Shown piece after piece: positions 47,876 through 60,113 of a stretch of DNA of 64,000 bases. A model generated the notes under the pieces. That model did no database searches. It was not told where the DNA came from and saw nothing but the letters and a program-made list of their open reading frames with translations. Source of the DNA: Hypholoma sublateritium FD-334 SS-4 (taxonomy: Eukaryota; Basidiomycota; Agaricomycetes; Agaricales; Strophariaceae); NCBI GenBank assembly GCA_000827495.1, contig KN817533.1, forward strand, positions 186,001-250,000, in the 5' to 3' direction. The first letter of the stretch is position 1; each line of letters starts with the position of its first letter. The position numbers were made by a program, and so were the translations under genes.

Positions 47876-50800
47876 ATGCGCGAGTCCAACTTTGCCTTCC
47901 CGGCGCAGAACAAGGCGTGCGTTTGCATTACATCTCAACTTTATGACCGACGCGGTGCGTAGTGTGGATTATTCCATAGANTATTGTGTGCTGACGGCGT
48001 TGCAACGACAGCACTGGACACGACGGCCCCGTTGCCACTGTTCAACTCGCTGACCCACCTTACCTACCTNACCTCGACGTCGCCTCGCATCAGGGAGATC
48101 ATGACGATGGACGGCGGGCTCGAACGACTTGTGCGAATTNTGCACGAATTCTGTATCTGTCCACCACCCCCGGAGAACCCCGCCATGCTATACGGCCTGA
48201 CGCCACCCTCATCTCGTGTGCAGAAGCCTGCTCCAGCACTGAACCCGCCGAGCTTCGACAAGCATGCTGCGTATCGCTTTTCNCTCGCGTTCCAGTGCNT
48301 CGTCAACATCGGCGTACGNGGTAGCGAACCGATTCGTAGTCGTGTCGTTCAGGCGGGGACGCTGGACGTCGTTGGATGCATCCTAGAGGCATGGCTTGCA
48401 AATAAGGGGTTCGCCGTCGGCCCAAGCGCGACGGCAACCGGCGTGCCGCGAGAAACACGGGAGCAGCGTCAACAACGGAGATTAGCGCAGCTAGAGCAAA
48501 GACAAAGAGAAGAAGCCGCGCATCTGCAGCGGGCGCTGGCCAGACAGCTGCAAGTCGAGCAGCAGGCGCATCGTGCAGCGGTGAGGGATTCNCAGCGGCG
48601 AAATGGAGATGACCAAGTGAGTATCGAGTTTACTCGGGTGGCGGATCTTGCTGACGCGCTGCAGGATGACTCGATGGACTACATTGCAAGCCGTGGTCTC
48701 CTTCTCTTGTCCGAGTCACACCCCTCGGCATCCGGCTCAACATCTAATAACAACAGCGACACCGATGTCTCTGCAGATGCCTCAATTGCAGTCACCCCGC
48801 AAGGCAGTGGTACGCCCACTGGTTCCGTAGTCATCCCTGCACGCGATCGCAGTGGCACAGTCATCGGTCGCCCGATTTGGGACCAACCGCAGGCCCAGCC
48901 GGTCAACCGAATGCACCACGCCAACCATAACAACTCTAATCACAATATCAATCACACTACCAACAGCACTCCGATGACGATCAATACCACTCTTACTCCG
49001 ACTAGTACCACATCACGCGGGCGGCGGATACGCCACCGTGAGTTGCCTCCCGAATCTCCTTCGCCAAGTCCTTCCGACGCCTCTCGTGCAGATACCGAGA
49101 CAGAAGACGACGGCGAGGTCGAAGGTGATGCAGCAAACACTACGGATAACGATGTGGACATGTCCCAAATATCTGCATCTGCGTCTGCTTCACCTTCGCC
49201 CGACCGCCGTCCACGACACACTCACCTACATCAACATACAGGGAGGAGAACCGTTGGTATAGTCGCAGATGAGTCAGACGACGCCAGCGCACAGACCCTA
49301 CAGCTTGCTGGAATGGGGCTTGATATGGGTCTAGGCATAGGGGCCCTTGGAGGGATTGGCCTGGGCGGCATCGGTTTGGGCGGCATGGTCGGAGAGATGG
49401 AAATGGGGGGCGATGACGCACATATAATTGTTGGTCGAGGAGAGGGCATGGAAGCAGGAATCGTTGCCCTTGACGCGAATGATGACTTCGCGATGGGCGC
49501 CCCACCAGGCGCACCTGGAGCACTTGGTGCTGGACCTGGCATCGCGGAGTTAGACGATCAAACTCATGGTCGCGGAGAACAGACGCCCAGAACTACGACA
49601 GGGAGAAGAAACGGCATGGAAAGTGCGATAATGGCTCCTGATGTTACTCCTCGCGCCGCAGTTGTTGGATTGCCTTCGATGGGCTCTAGCACATCGGGAT
49701 CCGGTTTAGGCGCACCGCAGAGGACCGCGACACTGAGGGGCCGCCCGACTACTGAACGCGATGGCTCTGGCCCGAGCTCGGTAGTGGCCAGCACCTCGGC
49801 TGCAGCGTCGGGAAGTAGCGGCAATGCAAGTGCAAATAGAGCTGGCCCGTCGGGTAGCGCCGCCTCAGCATCGCCATCCGTAACCACAACGCGTGCCCCC
49901 TTTCCTCCCTTTGCTACTGCAACAGGAGTCGCTCCCACTGCTGCTCCTATCCCAGCTGCACCAACGACTTCAACCGCCTCCTCGACCACACACCATGCTC
50001 ATCGCGAACCTGAATCAGGGCCCTACCGCGACGAGGACGTGCTCTTATCCCTCCAGCTTTTGGCCTACCTCAGCAAATACCCACATGTCCGTCAGGCTTT
50101 CTACAAACCTCGTGTGACATTCCATCCAGCCAGTGTCGGTGTCGGTGGAGCGCGATTTGGTGTTGGTAGCGGATCTGCCAACGGGAAGGCCAAGGAAAGG
50201 GAGCGCGAAAAAAGCGAGAAGGAGAAGGAGAAGGAAAAACCATCGACCCGCGACGGGTTCTTCAAGTCGTTCGGTGCCTCGCGCGCGAGTGGCAGCAAGG
50301 CATCGACTTCCTCTACCTCTACGATCACTGCGGCACCGGTTGTGCAACCCTCGCCTTCCGGTTCGGGAGGGCAGGGGAATGGAGCACCATCTTCCGCGAA
50401 GCAGACTAATGTATTCAGTCTCGTGGAAAGATTCACATTTAAGCCCAGCTCCAGCGAAGGGGAGGGTGGTTCAGGAGCGGGCGTTCCACCCAGACTGCCG
50501 CCTGAGATTCAATATTGGGCAGGCGTTATCATGCGGAATGCGTGTCGAAAGGATGATTCAAGAGGTGGCATTCGTCAGTGTGCAAACAGTGAGTATCTTA
50601 TATCAATTGCGTTCGCGATTGTCTTTCACCACGCGTGTCCTAACTTAAATCTGTTTAGTGATGTGTGGAAAGTGGGAAACATATCCGCGGGAATTTGCGA
50701 AATGTCGACGTTGCAGAAAAGCCAAGTACTGCGGAAAAGAGTGCCAGAGTACAGCATGGAGTGAAGGGCACAGGTTCTGGTGCTCCGCAAAGGACGTCGA

Positions 50801-51662
50801 CGAGGACGGCGTGACTGGAGCCAATGGCTCAGCTGGCAAAGGGAACGCTTCTGCCGACACATCTATCACGTCCACCGCCGCCGCCGCCGCCGCCGACCTT
50901 ACCATCGAAGGCCCAGGCACTGGCCGCCTGCAACCTACCCCTGGTTCCACCGCTCCAAACCCGCGCGCTGAGCGCCAGCGCCTCCGCCACGGCGTCCAGC
51001 ATGGGCCCGAGGGCGACATACATCCCCTGAATGTACCCACACCGAATGGGACCCTACGCGCGTACCGCCCGCCCGCCGCAGACGTGGCAGGCCCGACGTA
51101 CACAAGTCCGACGGCAGCTGCAATGGCGTCGGGCACAAACGTGCGTGCGGAGTCTGGTATGTCGCGAGACCGCACCGTTGTTGGTGCGCCGCTCAGCCCC
51201 CACCACACACACGGGCATCGGACCCGCCTGCGCCCTGTGATGGGAACGCCGGCTCCTGGCGCGGCCTCGACGGCACAGAATCAGGACCCCACGAATGCGA
51301 ACTATCTCACATTCCATATTCAGGGATCTTCTAGTTCGAACGCGCAGGACACGATCAGCCGGCGGCGGGCGGAAACTATCACTGGCGCTATGGCATCTGC
51401 CACGGCCCGGACGGTGAACGGCACTGCAGATGTGGCGCCTAACGTCGTCCTGCCTGTGCAGCGCCCAACTATGCCCGCCAGCACAGCGCCGACGATGTCT
51501 GACTGGGCAATGAATCTCAGCGGGGGCGGGGTCTCGCCGAATGCGAATGCAGGTGGGATTGCAATCCCAGCGGGCCCGTCGCGGCGGCACCGTCTTACGA
51601 ACTTACAACAGCGGCGGTCGTCGCCGCCGCCAGACGACCGCGACGATATGGTGTTAGGCTGA
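47876..51662 (+). CDS. MUB1: MYND-type zinc finger protein MUB1/samB
   Basis: Exons 47876-47954, 48012-50588 and 50659-51662; the frame is kept and gives 1219 residues. N-terminus MRESNFAFPAQNKACVCITS, then, across intron 1, LDTTAPLPLFNSLTHLTY and IREIMTMDGGLERLVRI, which define the MUB1/samB family. A long low-complexity region follows (Gly-rich GIGALGGIGLGGIGLGG, Ser/Asn tracts, basic KEREREKSEKEKEKEK). A second conserved helix region is DEDVLLSLQLLAYLSKYPHV. The MYND finger spans the second splice: MCGKWETYPREFAKCRRCRK and YCGKECQSTAWSEGHRFWC. In yeast Mub1 partners the E3 ligase Ubr2 and promotes Rpn4 turnover; in Aspergillus samB affects morphogenesis. About ten ambiguous bases lie in the first 700 bp. 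It is larger than the yeast protein because of the inserted disordered region. Confidence 0.92.
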
Positions 51663-54321
51663 GAAGTGTGCCGCATTACACAGACTCGCCTGCCTTCGCA
51701 AGACCTGCTCGGCAGGCCAGTATTGAAGTGGCTGTACTCGTGATCTATCTCCTTGTCTGCGTCATATAATTCCAATGTACTTCCATTTCACGACCCCCCT
51801 CGCCTGCCATTCAGCTCCCCCCCTTATCCGCCACTTACATCGCCTATCCTACGTATACCACCATGACCCACATCTAAATACTGCGAAAGCTTCTCGCTTC
51901 AGTCGACTGTTGAACGTTGACCCTACGAAACGACTATATACTAGACGTGCTCTCACTACCCCATCATGTTCGAACGCCAATTCCCGATTCACGACTATAC
52001 CACGCCCAATATGACGAAAGATATGTAACCTTCGAAAGATCAAACACCCGTTGATCGCCCAAATTCATCGCACTTTGACTGAAGATTGTCTACCACTAGC
52101 TCGAGAGGCAATTAGCTATCCGTGTGTGCGAGCTGCACTTGACTTAATAATTTCTGTGTAAGCTCCTAAGCGCAATGTGACTCAGTGTTTCCCTACAGAT
52201 CCTATTTCTATTGTATACTTTTTGCCTTCAATTATATATAATGTTTTCCGAAGCGCTCAAAATTCTCTGCTACCGTTGTCGTCGTATTTTGCTCCATGAT
52301 GTTATTATACTTATTATTTACTTTATATTTCCAGGCCTATCAACGGTTGTCTACGGGAAGTAGTCCTTGGGGAATACGCGTCAGAGCTACTCTAGTTTCC
52401 GTCGATAAGGATAGGGAGTTGTAGGCTGGACGTCCACGTCATCCCCAACGGTGACATATACTAGTATATATATTCGGCTAGAGTGATACTGCCGTCCAGG
52501 ACGCTTCCAAGGGAGACCGAATTAGCGGGTCGTCGAACTTGGTGTCATGGATATCTGTCGTGCGAGCAATCGAAGAGAGGTCAGCTTGCCTGCTAAACTC
52601 GGAGGGAAGAGTGTAGTTATGTAGTTAGATCATAGAGTGCACAGAGCAAGTAATATGTAAGGGATTTCTTGTGCGTACTGGTGCAACCGAAAAGAGATCG
52701 TTTCGTGCTAAGAATAATAATCTGCTGCTCAAAATTTGGATCTTGCTAGCAGATCCATGTTTCAAGTTCCATGTTATTTTTGACGGAACTCAGAGGTAGA
52801 AAAACAGTTGAGTAAAAAAAAAAAAGGTGACTTGTAAAGAGTTGTATTGTGTTCCCTAAACCACCGTCTTAACGGCTGCAGACTGTACTATTTACCGAGC
52901 TGGGCGAGGGACGGTAAGTTTAGTCTAGTTGCATCTCGTGGTAGTCTGGATCAAAATTTGAATGACCGTCACCAGTTTGAAAGCGACAGATGCGAGTAAT
53001 TCTCCGTATCTCAGCCTATCTGTACAGTGTACATACCGGAGGGGTCCATCTACTTAGGCATTTATATTCTCGGATCTTTGTTGCTTAATTTCCCTCAGCG
53101 GACCAGCTTACCAGGGCGTATTTTTTCAGGTAAATATCTAACGCTGGTCCCACAATTCGTCCCAACCAGTTCGGCGTAACTATGTTTATGCACGAGGCAC
53201 TCCGAGTCGACGTTCGTACTTTATTGCGATCTACAATGTATTTCACTCTCAGCCCCTTGAATTATAAATAATATTTACATGCGCGTCCCCGCTGGACGTC
53301 TACTAGTATCAGGAAGCGTCTCAGGATCGTGACAGAGATAGCAATTATGGTGTAAGCGCCGGGACGGACTAGCAAGAAAACGTACATGTCGGCTTCACTA
53401 ACTGTGCACGTTTAAAACGTGGTGCAACCTATGGCGAGCGACTCTTGATGCTGATGATATGACTAATAAATCTAAACACCCTCCACCCAACCATTCTTGA
53501 TGTCTACGAGTGCCACCTCCTTTCTAATGACACTCCAACTATAATTTGTTGGGAAGGTTTCTAATAATTCTCAAAGTTCATTCTTTCATCATTTAAGCTA
53601 CTGCGCGAGGTATTACCAGTGCGAGACGTTGGATGCCGTGGCAGTGCTCCCCCTATGGACTCCAATTTGTCGACGCCGGCGCCTATTTATACATCGTGAC
53701 CTCATTTGGCGCTCGGCTGCGAGCGTCTAACAAAATCCATTTTCTTGCATCTACAGTGCAACAGTCTATATTTAGCGAACAGGGAAGTGACTCACGACAC
53801 GATGTCAGATTTTCTACCTGTAATTAGATCAAAAACCTTTATACACATATTGATGGACTCAGGCTCATGTTCGGAACTTATTTTTGAGATAAGTATGCCG
53901 ATGCTAGCCTTCCTAGATCCCCTGTCTTGCTACAGGTCCTGACATCCAGACCTGTATTAGCGTGCTATCATATATGACCTGGGAGTGTCAATTAATCTTG
54001 ATAAAGACGTGAGCCGCTGTCATTGTGTCATCTTACCAGCGTTTACATTTTCTTCCTTTGGAAAAGCCTCGAGTTGACTGCTATTTGGCCTTTCAACACG
54101 ATTTTCCTATAAAATAAGTAGACGAAGGCACAAATTGGGTTTCTTTGTCTTCCAAGTGTCCATCTCTCCCCCTTCGTTCGACGAGGTCCATCTTCAAAAA
54201 CAAATCTAGCTACGGCGACATAGCCAAGTGGTGGTACCTCCAAAGGTATATCCCTTCAAGTTCCCTGGCATTGATTTCAGTGACATACTCAAATACTTGA
54301 CCTTTTTTTTACCAGCTCGAG
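51663..54321. other. 2.66-kb gene-poor region
   Basis: AT-rich sequence with short, mutually overlapping frames only. A poly-A run of 13 lies at about 52815-52827. I looked for inverted or long direct repeats and saw none by eye. Decayed transposon or centromere-like sequence cannot be judged without a search. Confidence 0.45.
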
Positions 54322-55991
54322 ATGGCCGACCTCAGGAGCAGGGCCGTTGGCCTGGAACCCACTGACCACAATGAAATTTCAAATGGTGTGTAGCAATCCT
54401 GGCGCGTCAAATAACATGCAGATTTAATTAATGTATAATATTCGCTCCAGGACGAAAGTATGCTCACCCTGATGAATATCATACCACCACTGCCGAGACA
54501 TTTTTAAACAACCCCGAACCCAATGCAAGGCGCACCGCAGCGATTCTACCGCATGACGTTCTAGCAGCAATTTTCCTTCAGGTCATTAACCAATCGCATT
54601 GCGAAACAGTCAACTATAACCCGAGTGTCCCCACTGTGCGGTACCTCTCCGGAACGAGCCCCATCAAATTGGGACATGTGTGCTCTCATTGGAGGACAGT
54701 CGCCGGAAGCACTAGCGAACTTTGGTCCACCATATCCATCGATCATCCTCGAAGATCCCATATCGATTTGACCAATTTGTGGCTCGAACGAGCGGCCACC
54801 CATCCACTCCGGATAACTGTCAGAACTTCTCGCTTTATGCCTGTCGTTGCAACCTATTTTATAACGATTCTTCAGTCGTTCGTGGACAGGATCGATCAAT
54901 GGCATGTTATAGATTTTGATATCCCGTTGGAGGTGACGACCGCGTTTTCACAAATGTTGACGCAGCGAGAAGGATCTTTCCGCCAACTTGAATCTGCCAC
55001 AATATCAATCATTCACAACCTTACACAGCGTCTGTTTAGAATCAGAGACCATGACCACTATCCGGACATTCTCGCCATCGACTCGATGTGGAAATCAATA
55101 CACGGGTCGCCCGCGTTGAAATACGTCAACTGGAAGAATTTATACGAAGGCGGAAGTCTACCAGAGCACGCACCCTACACTAGACTTACCAGCTTGGAAT
55201 TGGACTACCCTGTTGCGGCATCCAAAATTCTGGATATCCTTTCGGTTGCCCCTAGCATGAGGCTGTTACGGGCATATGGTTCGCCGAAGGCATACTACAA
55301 CCCCAAATCTACCCCAATGGGCTCTCACCATGCTGGTCGGCACATCACCCATAATCTCCAAACTCTGTTAATGACTATCTCCGATGAAGGAGATTTCTTT
55401 GACCACGTTACCCTACCGGCCCTTCGCAAATTACACCTGAATTATTGTCAATCTTCCTCATCAAGTTCGATTGTTGAGGATGAACGAAGAGGGTCATGGA
55501 ATCACACGAAAAAGTTTCAGCGATTTTTACTACGCTCTGACTGCCTTCTAAATGACGTTTGGCTAAAAAATCCGCCATATGACGACATCGAACTACGGTC
55601 ACACCTTTGCATGCCTGCCTTCCAGACCATTACTCGACTACGTATCAGCGGTGCTAACCTGGTAACCGACGATACCGTTAAAATGTTGACGTGGTACGAA
55701 AAAAGCACGAACATAACAATGCCAAGCTTAACGAGCCTATGGCTCGAGACAGAGGATACCGACATCGCCGATGGTTTATTTTCGGAAATGGTTGCGTCGC
55801 GTTGGTCGCCGTCTCTTGGTGGGACGCAGATGGGCCAGCCTCCGAGCTCATATCTCGCAGAAGTGTACCTTACCCGAGACTTCACTCTGTCATTCGGACA
55901 GACAGATTTATCCAGACTCTCTCAAATGGGATCCAATGGGCTGCGATTCTCCACAGGTTCCGGTACATTACATATTCATGGGGGCCTGTAA
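54322..55991 (+). CDS. F-box protein with LRR-like C-terminus
   Basis: Exon 1 is 54322-54385 (MADLRSRAVGLEPTDHNE...). A 65-nt intron (GTGTGT...CTCCAG) joins N-G to RKYAHPDEYHTTTAE, and the second exon is open to 55991 (about 535 residues). The F-box reads ILPHDVLAAIFLQVIN ... PIKLGHVCSHWRTVAGSTS then ELWSTISI, the usual basidiomycete form. The rest has leucine-rich strands at irregular spacing (LTSLELDYPVA, LPALRKLHLNYC, ITRLRISGANL, LTSLWLETED). F-box proteins link substrates to SCF ubiquitin ligases through Skp1; the substrate is unknown. Converges with another F-box gene at 56486-57625. Confidence 0.88.
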
Positions 55992-56485
55992 ACTTTAAAG
56001 GTCTATTATCCACTACGCTACAAGTCTATTATTGTAAACCCTTACACCTCGTTGGTGACACCGACTGGCATGCTCCTGCCGCCACATGATTAATTAATTG
56101 ATTTTTTTCATTGTGACAATGTAGCGTAATAAGGGAATATACCCGTAGATATGCAATGCAGATGCAATGTGCTGATCAATTTATTTAGAGGGTCCCGACA
56201 ATTCGTTCATCCGAGTGATCTGACAAAAGGCTCACATGTTCAATTCCAATTGTCGGCGACCATGACGCGTCATATTCGTAAGTGTCCCAAAATTTCTATA
56301 GCATCATAGGGACAGCAAAGTAGATAATTTGGTCATACGTGAGTATAGCTGTACCATGACTACAACAGACTGGAAGCGCGAGTCGCGAGTCCATCAAAGT
56401 TCGGAGGGCGCAGAGTCATTCAATGATTCAGAAAATGGTTTTAGAGGGGCAAATATAAAAAGCTTCCAGTCAAACAGGCTCCTAA
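55992..56485. other. Convergent intergenic region between two F-box genes
   Basis: AT-rich 3' flanks. No feature recognised. Confidence 0.5.
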
Positions 56486-57625
56486 TCAGGAGCGTCCCGC
56501 TCTCGCTGCTGCCAAAGCACTGGTCACGGTCAAAGTGGAAAGAAAAGGAAATGAACGAGGAAGTCTCCGAACAGAGTGGTGCCCTCTCCTCCCCGAGACC
56601 GCGTGGCCACTTGCAGGAAACGCCCCGACTGGAAGATCGTAGTTCTCCGTGATTGCGATCCATTCGTCAAGGTTGACAGCCTTTATGACCAACACCTGCA
56701 AAATGGGAAGGCTGAAAAGGCCTAGCAATCCTACGATATCTGCCCGCTCGTCCCGGTTACGAAATACTTGAATCTCGAGATGCTTGAGCCGCCCTAACTC
56801 GACCATAGGTTTGGTCAACGGCTGCCCAACATGGCGAAGAATAGATGCAATGTCATCATGGATGACGAGGCGTTCAAGTATGGGGGAGGAGTCGAACATG
56901 TCCTGCAGCTGGTTGAAATTCGGCCATCGTGAGGTGAAACGAAGTTCTAGATTCTGTAAATTGGCGAGAGGGAGCGCGTTCCAAGCAATATAGACTCCCA
57001 TTAGGCGAATAGTCGTGAGTTGGGGGGTCCCTGTCACGAAAAAGGGTACGAGAGGGTCATAACATACGATCCCTTCGCGATAGATGTCGGACGTGATTGA
57101 GAGACACTGTAAGCGAGGGACACGAGTGCGAACGAGTGAGGGAAGAACCGGTGGAAGGCTACCAACATGAGAAACAAAAAGGGTGAATGTGCTCCAGCGA
57201 GTGCTGTGAGGGTTTATAAGTGAAAGAGTGGAGTCAACGGGTAGGCGAGTGGTATCAAGGGTGATATGCAAAGGAAAATTTCCTGAACGGGCGAGATATG
57301 TTGATAACCAATCCAGGGAGCGACCCAAATTGGATCTTAGGCGGCGATGTGACTCGAGTGATCGAGTAAGATGGATGAAGCTCCACACAACAGGCATTTG
57401 CACGACCGTTTCTCTCCAGCGGATGCAGACCTGTGAAAGCATGATTGCATATGGAAGGAAATAAGGCATTTTCGAGAAAAGCGGGCGATGTGGGTATTCC
57501 TCATCCACCGGAGGGGGTAAGCGAGCTCCGATGTCGAAGATCTTCTCCAATAATTCATGAGGTAAAATTTGAACGGGAGTCCGGCGGGCCCTACTTGCTC
57601 CAGACTGGCGTGAAGTTTGGAACAT
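56486..57625 (-). CDS. F-box protein, single exon
   Basis: Uninterrupted frame of 379 codons from ATG at 57625. MFQTSRQSGASRARRTPVQ leads into the F-box ILPHELLEKIFDIGARLPPP ... YAIMLSQVCIRWRETVVQMP then VVWSFIHL. Leucine-rich strands follow: VPRLQCLSITSDIY, TPQLTTIRLMGVYI, LANLQNLELRF, SPILERLVIHDD, LGRLKHLEIQVF, LPILQVLVIKAV. Probably an SCF substrate receptor. The last 40 residues (GHAVSGRRGHHSVRRL...) are less family-like; an intron or frameshift near 56600 could hide a different C-terminus. Sequence is only distantly similar to the neighbouring F-box protein, so it is not a recent duplicate. Confidence 0.87.
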   Translation of the reverse strand: MFQTSRQSGASRARRTPVQILPHELLEKIFDIGARLPPPVDEEYPHRPLFSKMPYFLPYAIMLSQVCIRWRETVVQMPVVWSFIHLTRSLESHRRLRSNLGRSLDWLSTYLARSGNFPLHITLDTTRLPVDSTLSLINPHSTRWSTFTLFVSHVGSLPPVLPSLVRTRVPRLQCLSITSDIYREGIVCYDPLVPFFVTGTPQLTTIRLMGVYIAWNALPLANLQNLELRFTSRWPNFNQLQDMFDSSPILERLVIHDDIASILRHVGQPLTKPMVELGRLKHLEIQVFRNRDERADIVGLLGLFSLPILQVLVIKAVNLDEWIAITENYDLPVGAFPASGHAVSGRRGHHSVRRLPRSFPFLSTLTVTSALAAARAGRS

Positions 57626-58411
57626 CTTCTGGATAGGAAAGGCGCAATGTTGAAAATGAGGGAATTAGAGTGAACGAGGAGAGCGCAAGATGAGAAAGAG
57701 GAGCAATCTGAGAGACCAGGGAGCCGAAGGCGAACTCCCGTTCTGAGATAGGATGCTCGTCTGCTATTTAACGAGCTCCTACGTATAATTGAGCCATTGA
57801 GTCCCAGCCAATGGTTACACAGCGGATTCGGACGACCGGAAGTTCTGGTTGCTTGACAATCTTCGCACTGATAAGATCGTGAACTCTCACCGCCGTTAGA
57901 TCACCTTTACACTCTATGTCAGGCTTTTCAACAGCTCATTAGCGGAAGGGAACTACAGGCCACCGGGGTGTCTTGGCCCCTGACTGAGGTTTGAATAATC
58001 ATCAGGAGTGACGGTGTAGTCGGATAACTTACATTTAGCGCCTATCAGCGCCTATCCTGATAATCTGCAAGAACAAATGATGCGTCGCGAACAAGTCACG
58101 GACAGCCAAACGACAGAAAATGGTAAAGGAAAAATATGCCCAGGAGACTAGAAAGAAGCACGCCTGCGCCACGTTTCCAGAAGAGTGCAATTAAGACGGA
58201 CTCACGGAAAAGGTGATACACGGGAATAGCATCCCTTTTCTGTCACTGTGGAGATACGCTGAGGAGTATAGCTGGATCACGTCTAATTTTTGTCACGCAC
58301 GGCCTGGCATTTAGACGTCGACATTGAGGAATTGCAGCGCAGCGTGTTTTTATCCCATCCTCGAACGCATACTACACAGTGACACCCACCCAGGATTGAT
58401 GCGATTCTCAA
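57626..58411. other. Intergenic region, 0.8 kb
   Basis: Promoter side of the F-box gene. No further feature recognised. Confidence 0.45.
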
Positions 58412-58931
58412 TTATTCTGGAGTGCTGTGGGGGTGGGTATCAGAAGACAGACAGTCTATATGGAAGAAACCTGTAGGTTGCTTCCAGAGCGCTCGCTTCT
58501 CCGTGAAGGGGACCTCGCCGTCGCTACGCAAGAGTGTAGTTAAAAAGTGGTAGCGTCGAGTTGTTAAGATATGAGAAATTGTATCAGCACCTACGCAACG
58601 ATTTTCCAAGAAAGAAAGTATGGAATGCACACCAGCGTTTCCGAGTCGGTCGTCGAGTGGAAATTTTGGAAGAGCACCAGTCCTGCCACGTGGCCATGAA
58701 TCGCTACATGATAGTCGCCACTCGCCAATAGAGATGAGGGAAGCTAATGCAACGCCTGGTATGCTGTTCTCAGATAAGGGGAAAGGGGGCTCCACCGTCA
58801 GGTTGCCAGAGCCGTTGAAGTTGTAAGGAGTATGTCGTTCATGCCAGAACCGGGGAATGCACGGCGGCAACGGCCGTTTGCTGCTGGTAAAGTTACCGGC
58901 AGTTGCCGTCTTCAATCAAAGTTCCTGCCAT
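58412..58931 (-). CDS. Possible small gene, uncharacterised
   Basis: A minus-strand frame of about 167 codons (58915-58412) with no ATG of its own. An ATG at 58931 could supply the start (MAGTLIEDGNCR) if a short intron with donor GTAACT follows. No domain is recognised; the product would contain FLENRCVGADTISHILTTR. The Tc1/mariner-like element starts only 20 bp upstream of this ATG. It may also be non-coding. Confidence 0.25.
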
Positions 58932-58951
58932 GAGTGTCCTCCGAGTCGATA

Positions 58952-59056
58952 CTATCACGTGTTATGGGATGCAAAAGTGTCCTAGTTATGCAAAACGCCC
59001 TCTCCACCTTGATAGACTTCGCCTATCACTATAATTTTTTCAGATTCTAATAGAGA
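58952..59056 (+). repeat. Left TIR of the Tc1/mariner-type element
   Basis: Pairs with 60009-60113 at 96 of 105 positions. Contains a CACGTG palindrome 6 bp from the tip. Confidence 0.85.
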
Positions 59057-60008
59057 AATGCCTGATACATAAGAATATCAAAAAAATTGCTTTGAAATAA
59101 ATGTGGATGTGCTCCAACAAAGTCAACAGTGTATAATTCCGGCCTTTCTCATTATGTATCATTGCAAATCACTCTATAGCTCACCTTTCAATCAATTATC
59201 CTGGGATAATTTGTGATATTTGTGTATAGATACACTATACGATACTCCTTGCCAAAATTTGTGCCCTCTCGTGCAACAGAGCCCTTGTAATGAGATCGAC
59301 TATGAAGCCGTGATTATGAGCGTGATGTTTTTAGTCGGAGATTAAAATATTATCAACGACGCATTTGCAAACGCGTCGCGTCGCGTCGTTCGTTGATCGC
59401 ATGTTTGGGACCTGCCCTCCAGAGTCTAGGTGAAAGTCCTTGTGCGATGGCGCAGGCCAAAATCAATGACGCACAGAGCTACAAGCCCATCCACCGTATA
59501 CAAGTACTCTACCACCATACTACTACACTGCCAAGTTCCAACATCAATCCTCTATGTTAATTAATGTGTTATAAACCTACTATGTACTTTGTATGTGCTA
59601 TAATACACCTGCAAATTTTGCAAGCCTGAAGCATGCGATNGCACAATACGAGGGTTGTCCCATGTACAACAATCGCAGGACGGNGCCGGACCCTTGATCA
59701 AGTCATGCCGAGCGGAGTTTAAATTTCAGTGTGACGAGACGTGACAATGTTCTGCTCCCCGTTTGCATATCACAGTATCTCAGCTTAGGGGGCGAACTGA
59801 GACTCAGAAATTGACATACAAAGCCTTTACATAATTATCCNGGGCTTTAGAAATTTTCGTGCGATTTGGAGATGAAATGACGGAGAACTCAACATAAGGC
59901 TCCAGGGTAATGGAAAAAAAGCGAGCTTTAGACAAGTCATTGCCTATCTACACCACCTCTACTTGTATTTCAGTAAANATTTTTACATATTATAGTAGGT
60001 NANATATA

Positions 60009-60113
60009 TCTCTACTAGAATCTCAAAGAATTATGGTGATAGACGAAGTCTAGCGAGGTGGAGAGTGTGTTTTGCATAACTAGGACACTTTTGCATCCCA
60101 TAACACGTGATAG
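60009..60113 (-). repeat. Right TIR of the Tc1/mariner-type element
   Basis: Reverse complement of the left TIR with 9 mismatches, six of them transitions. Confidence 0.85.

Larger units (their letters stand above)
58952..60113. mobile_element. Non-autonomous Tc1/mariner-type element (1162 bp) with 105-bp TIRs
   Basis: The ends CTATCACGTGTTATGGGATG and its reverse complement are flanked by TA on both sides (58950-58951 and 60114-60115), the Tc1/mariner target. Terminal inverted repeats are 105 bp without gaps, 9 mismatches, first 45 bp perfect. The interior has no significant open frame, so no transposase. Six Ns lie in the interior. Size is at the upper end for a MITE. Confidence 0.85.

Noticed and set aside
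48064..51208. Long antisense frames under MUB1
   Set aside because: Antisense to a well-supported conserved gene; produced by its high GC and low-complexity codons.
51663..54321. Possible long non-coding RNA, tRNA or decayed retroelement in the gene-poor stretch
   Set aside because: I saw no tRNA B-box arrangement, LTR-like direct repeat or reverse-transcriptase motif by eye; only transcript data or a repeat library could decide.
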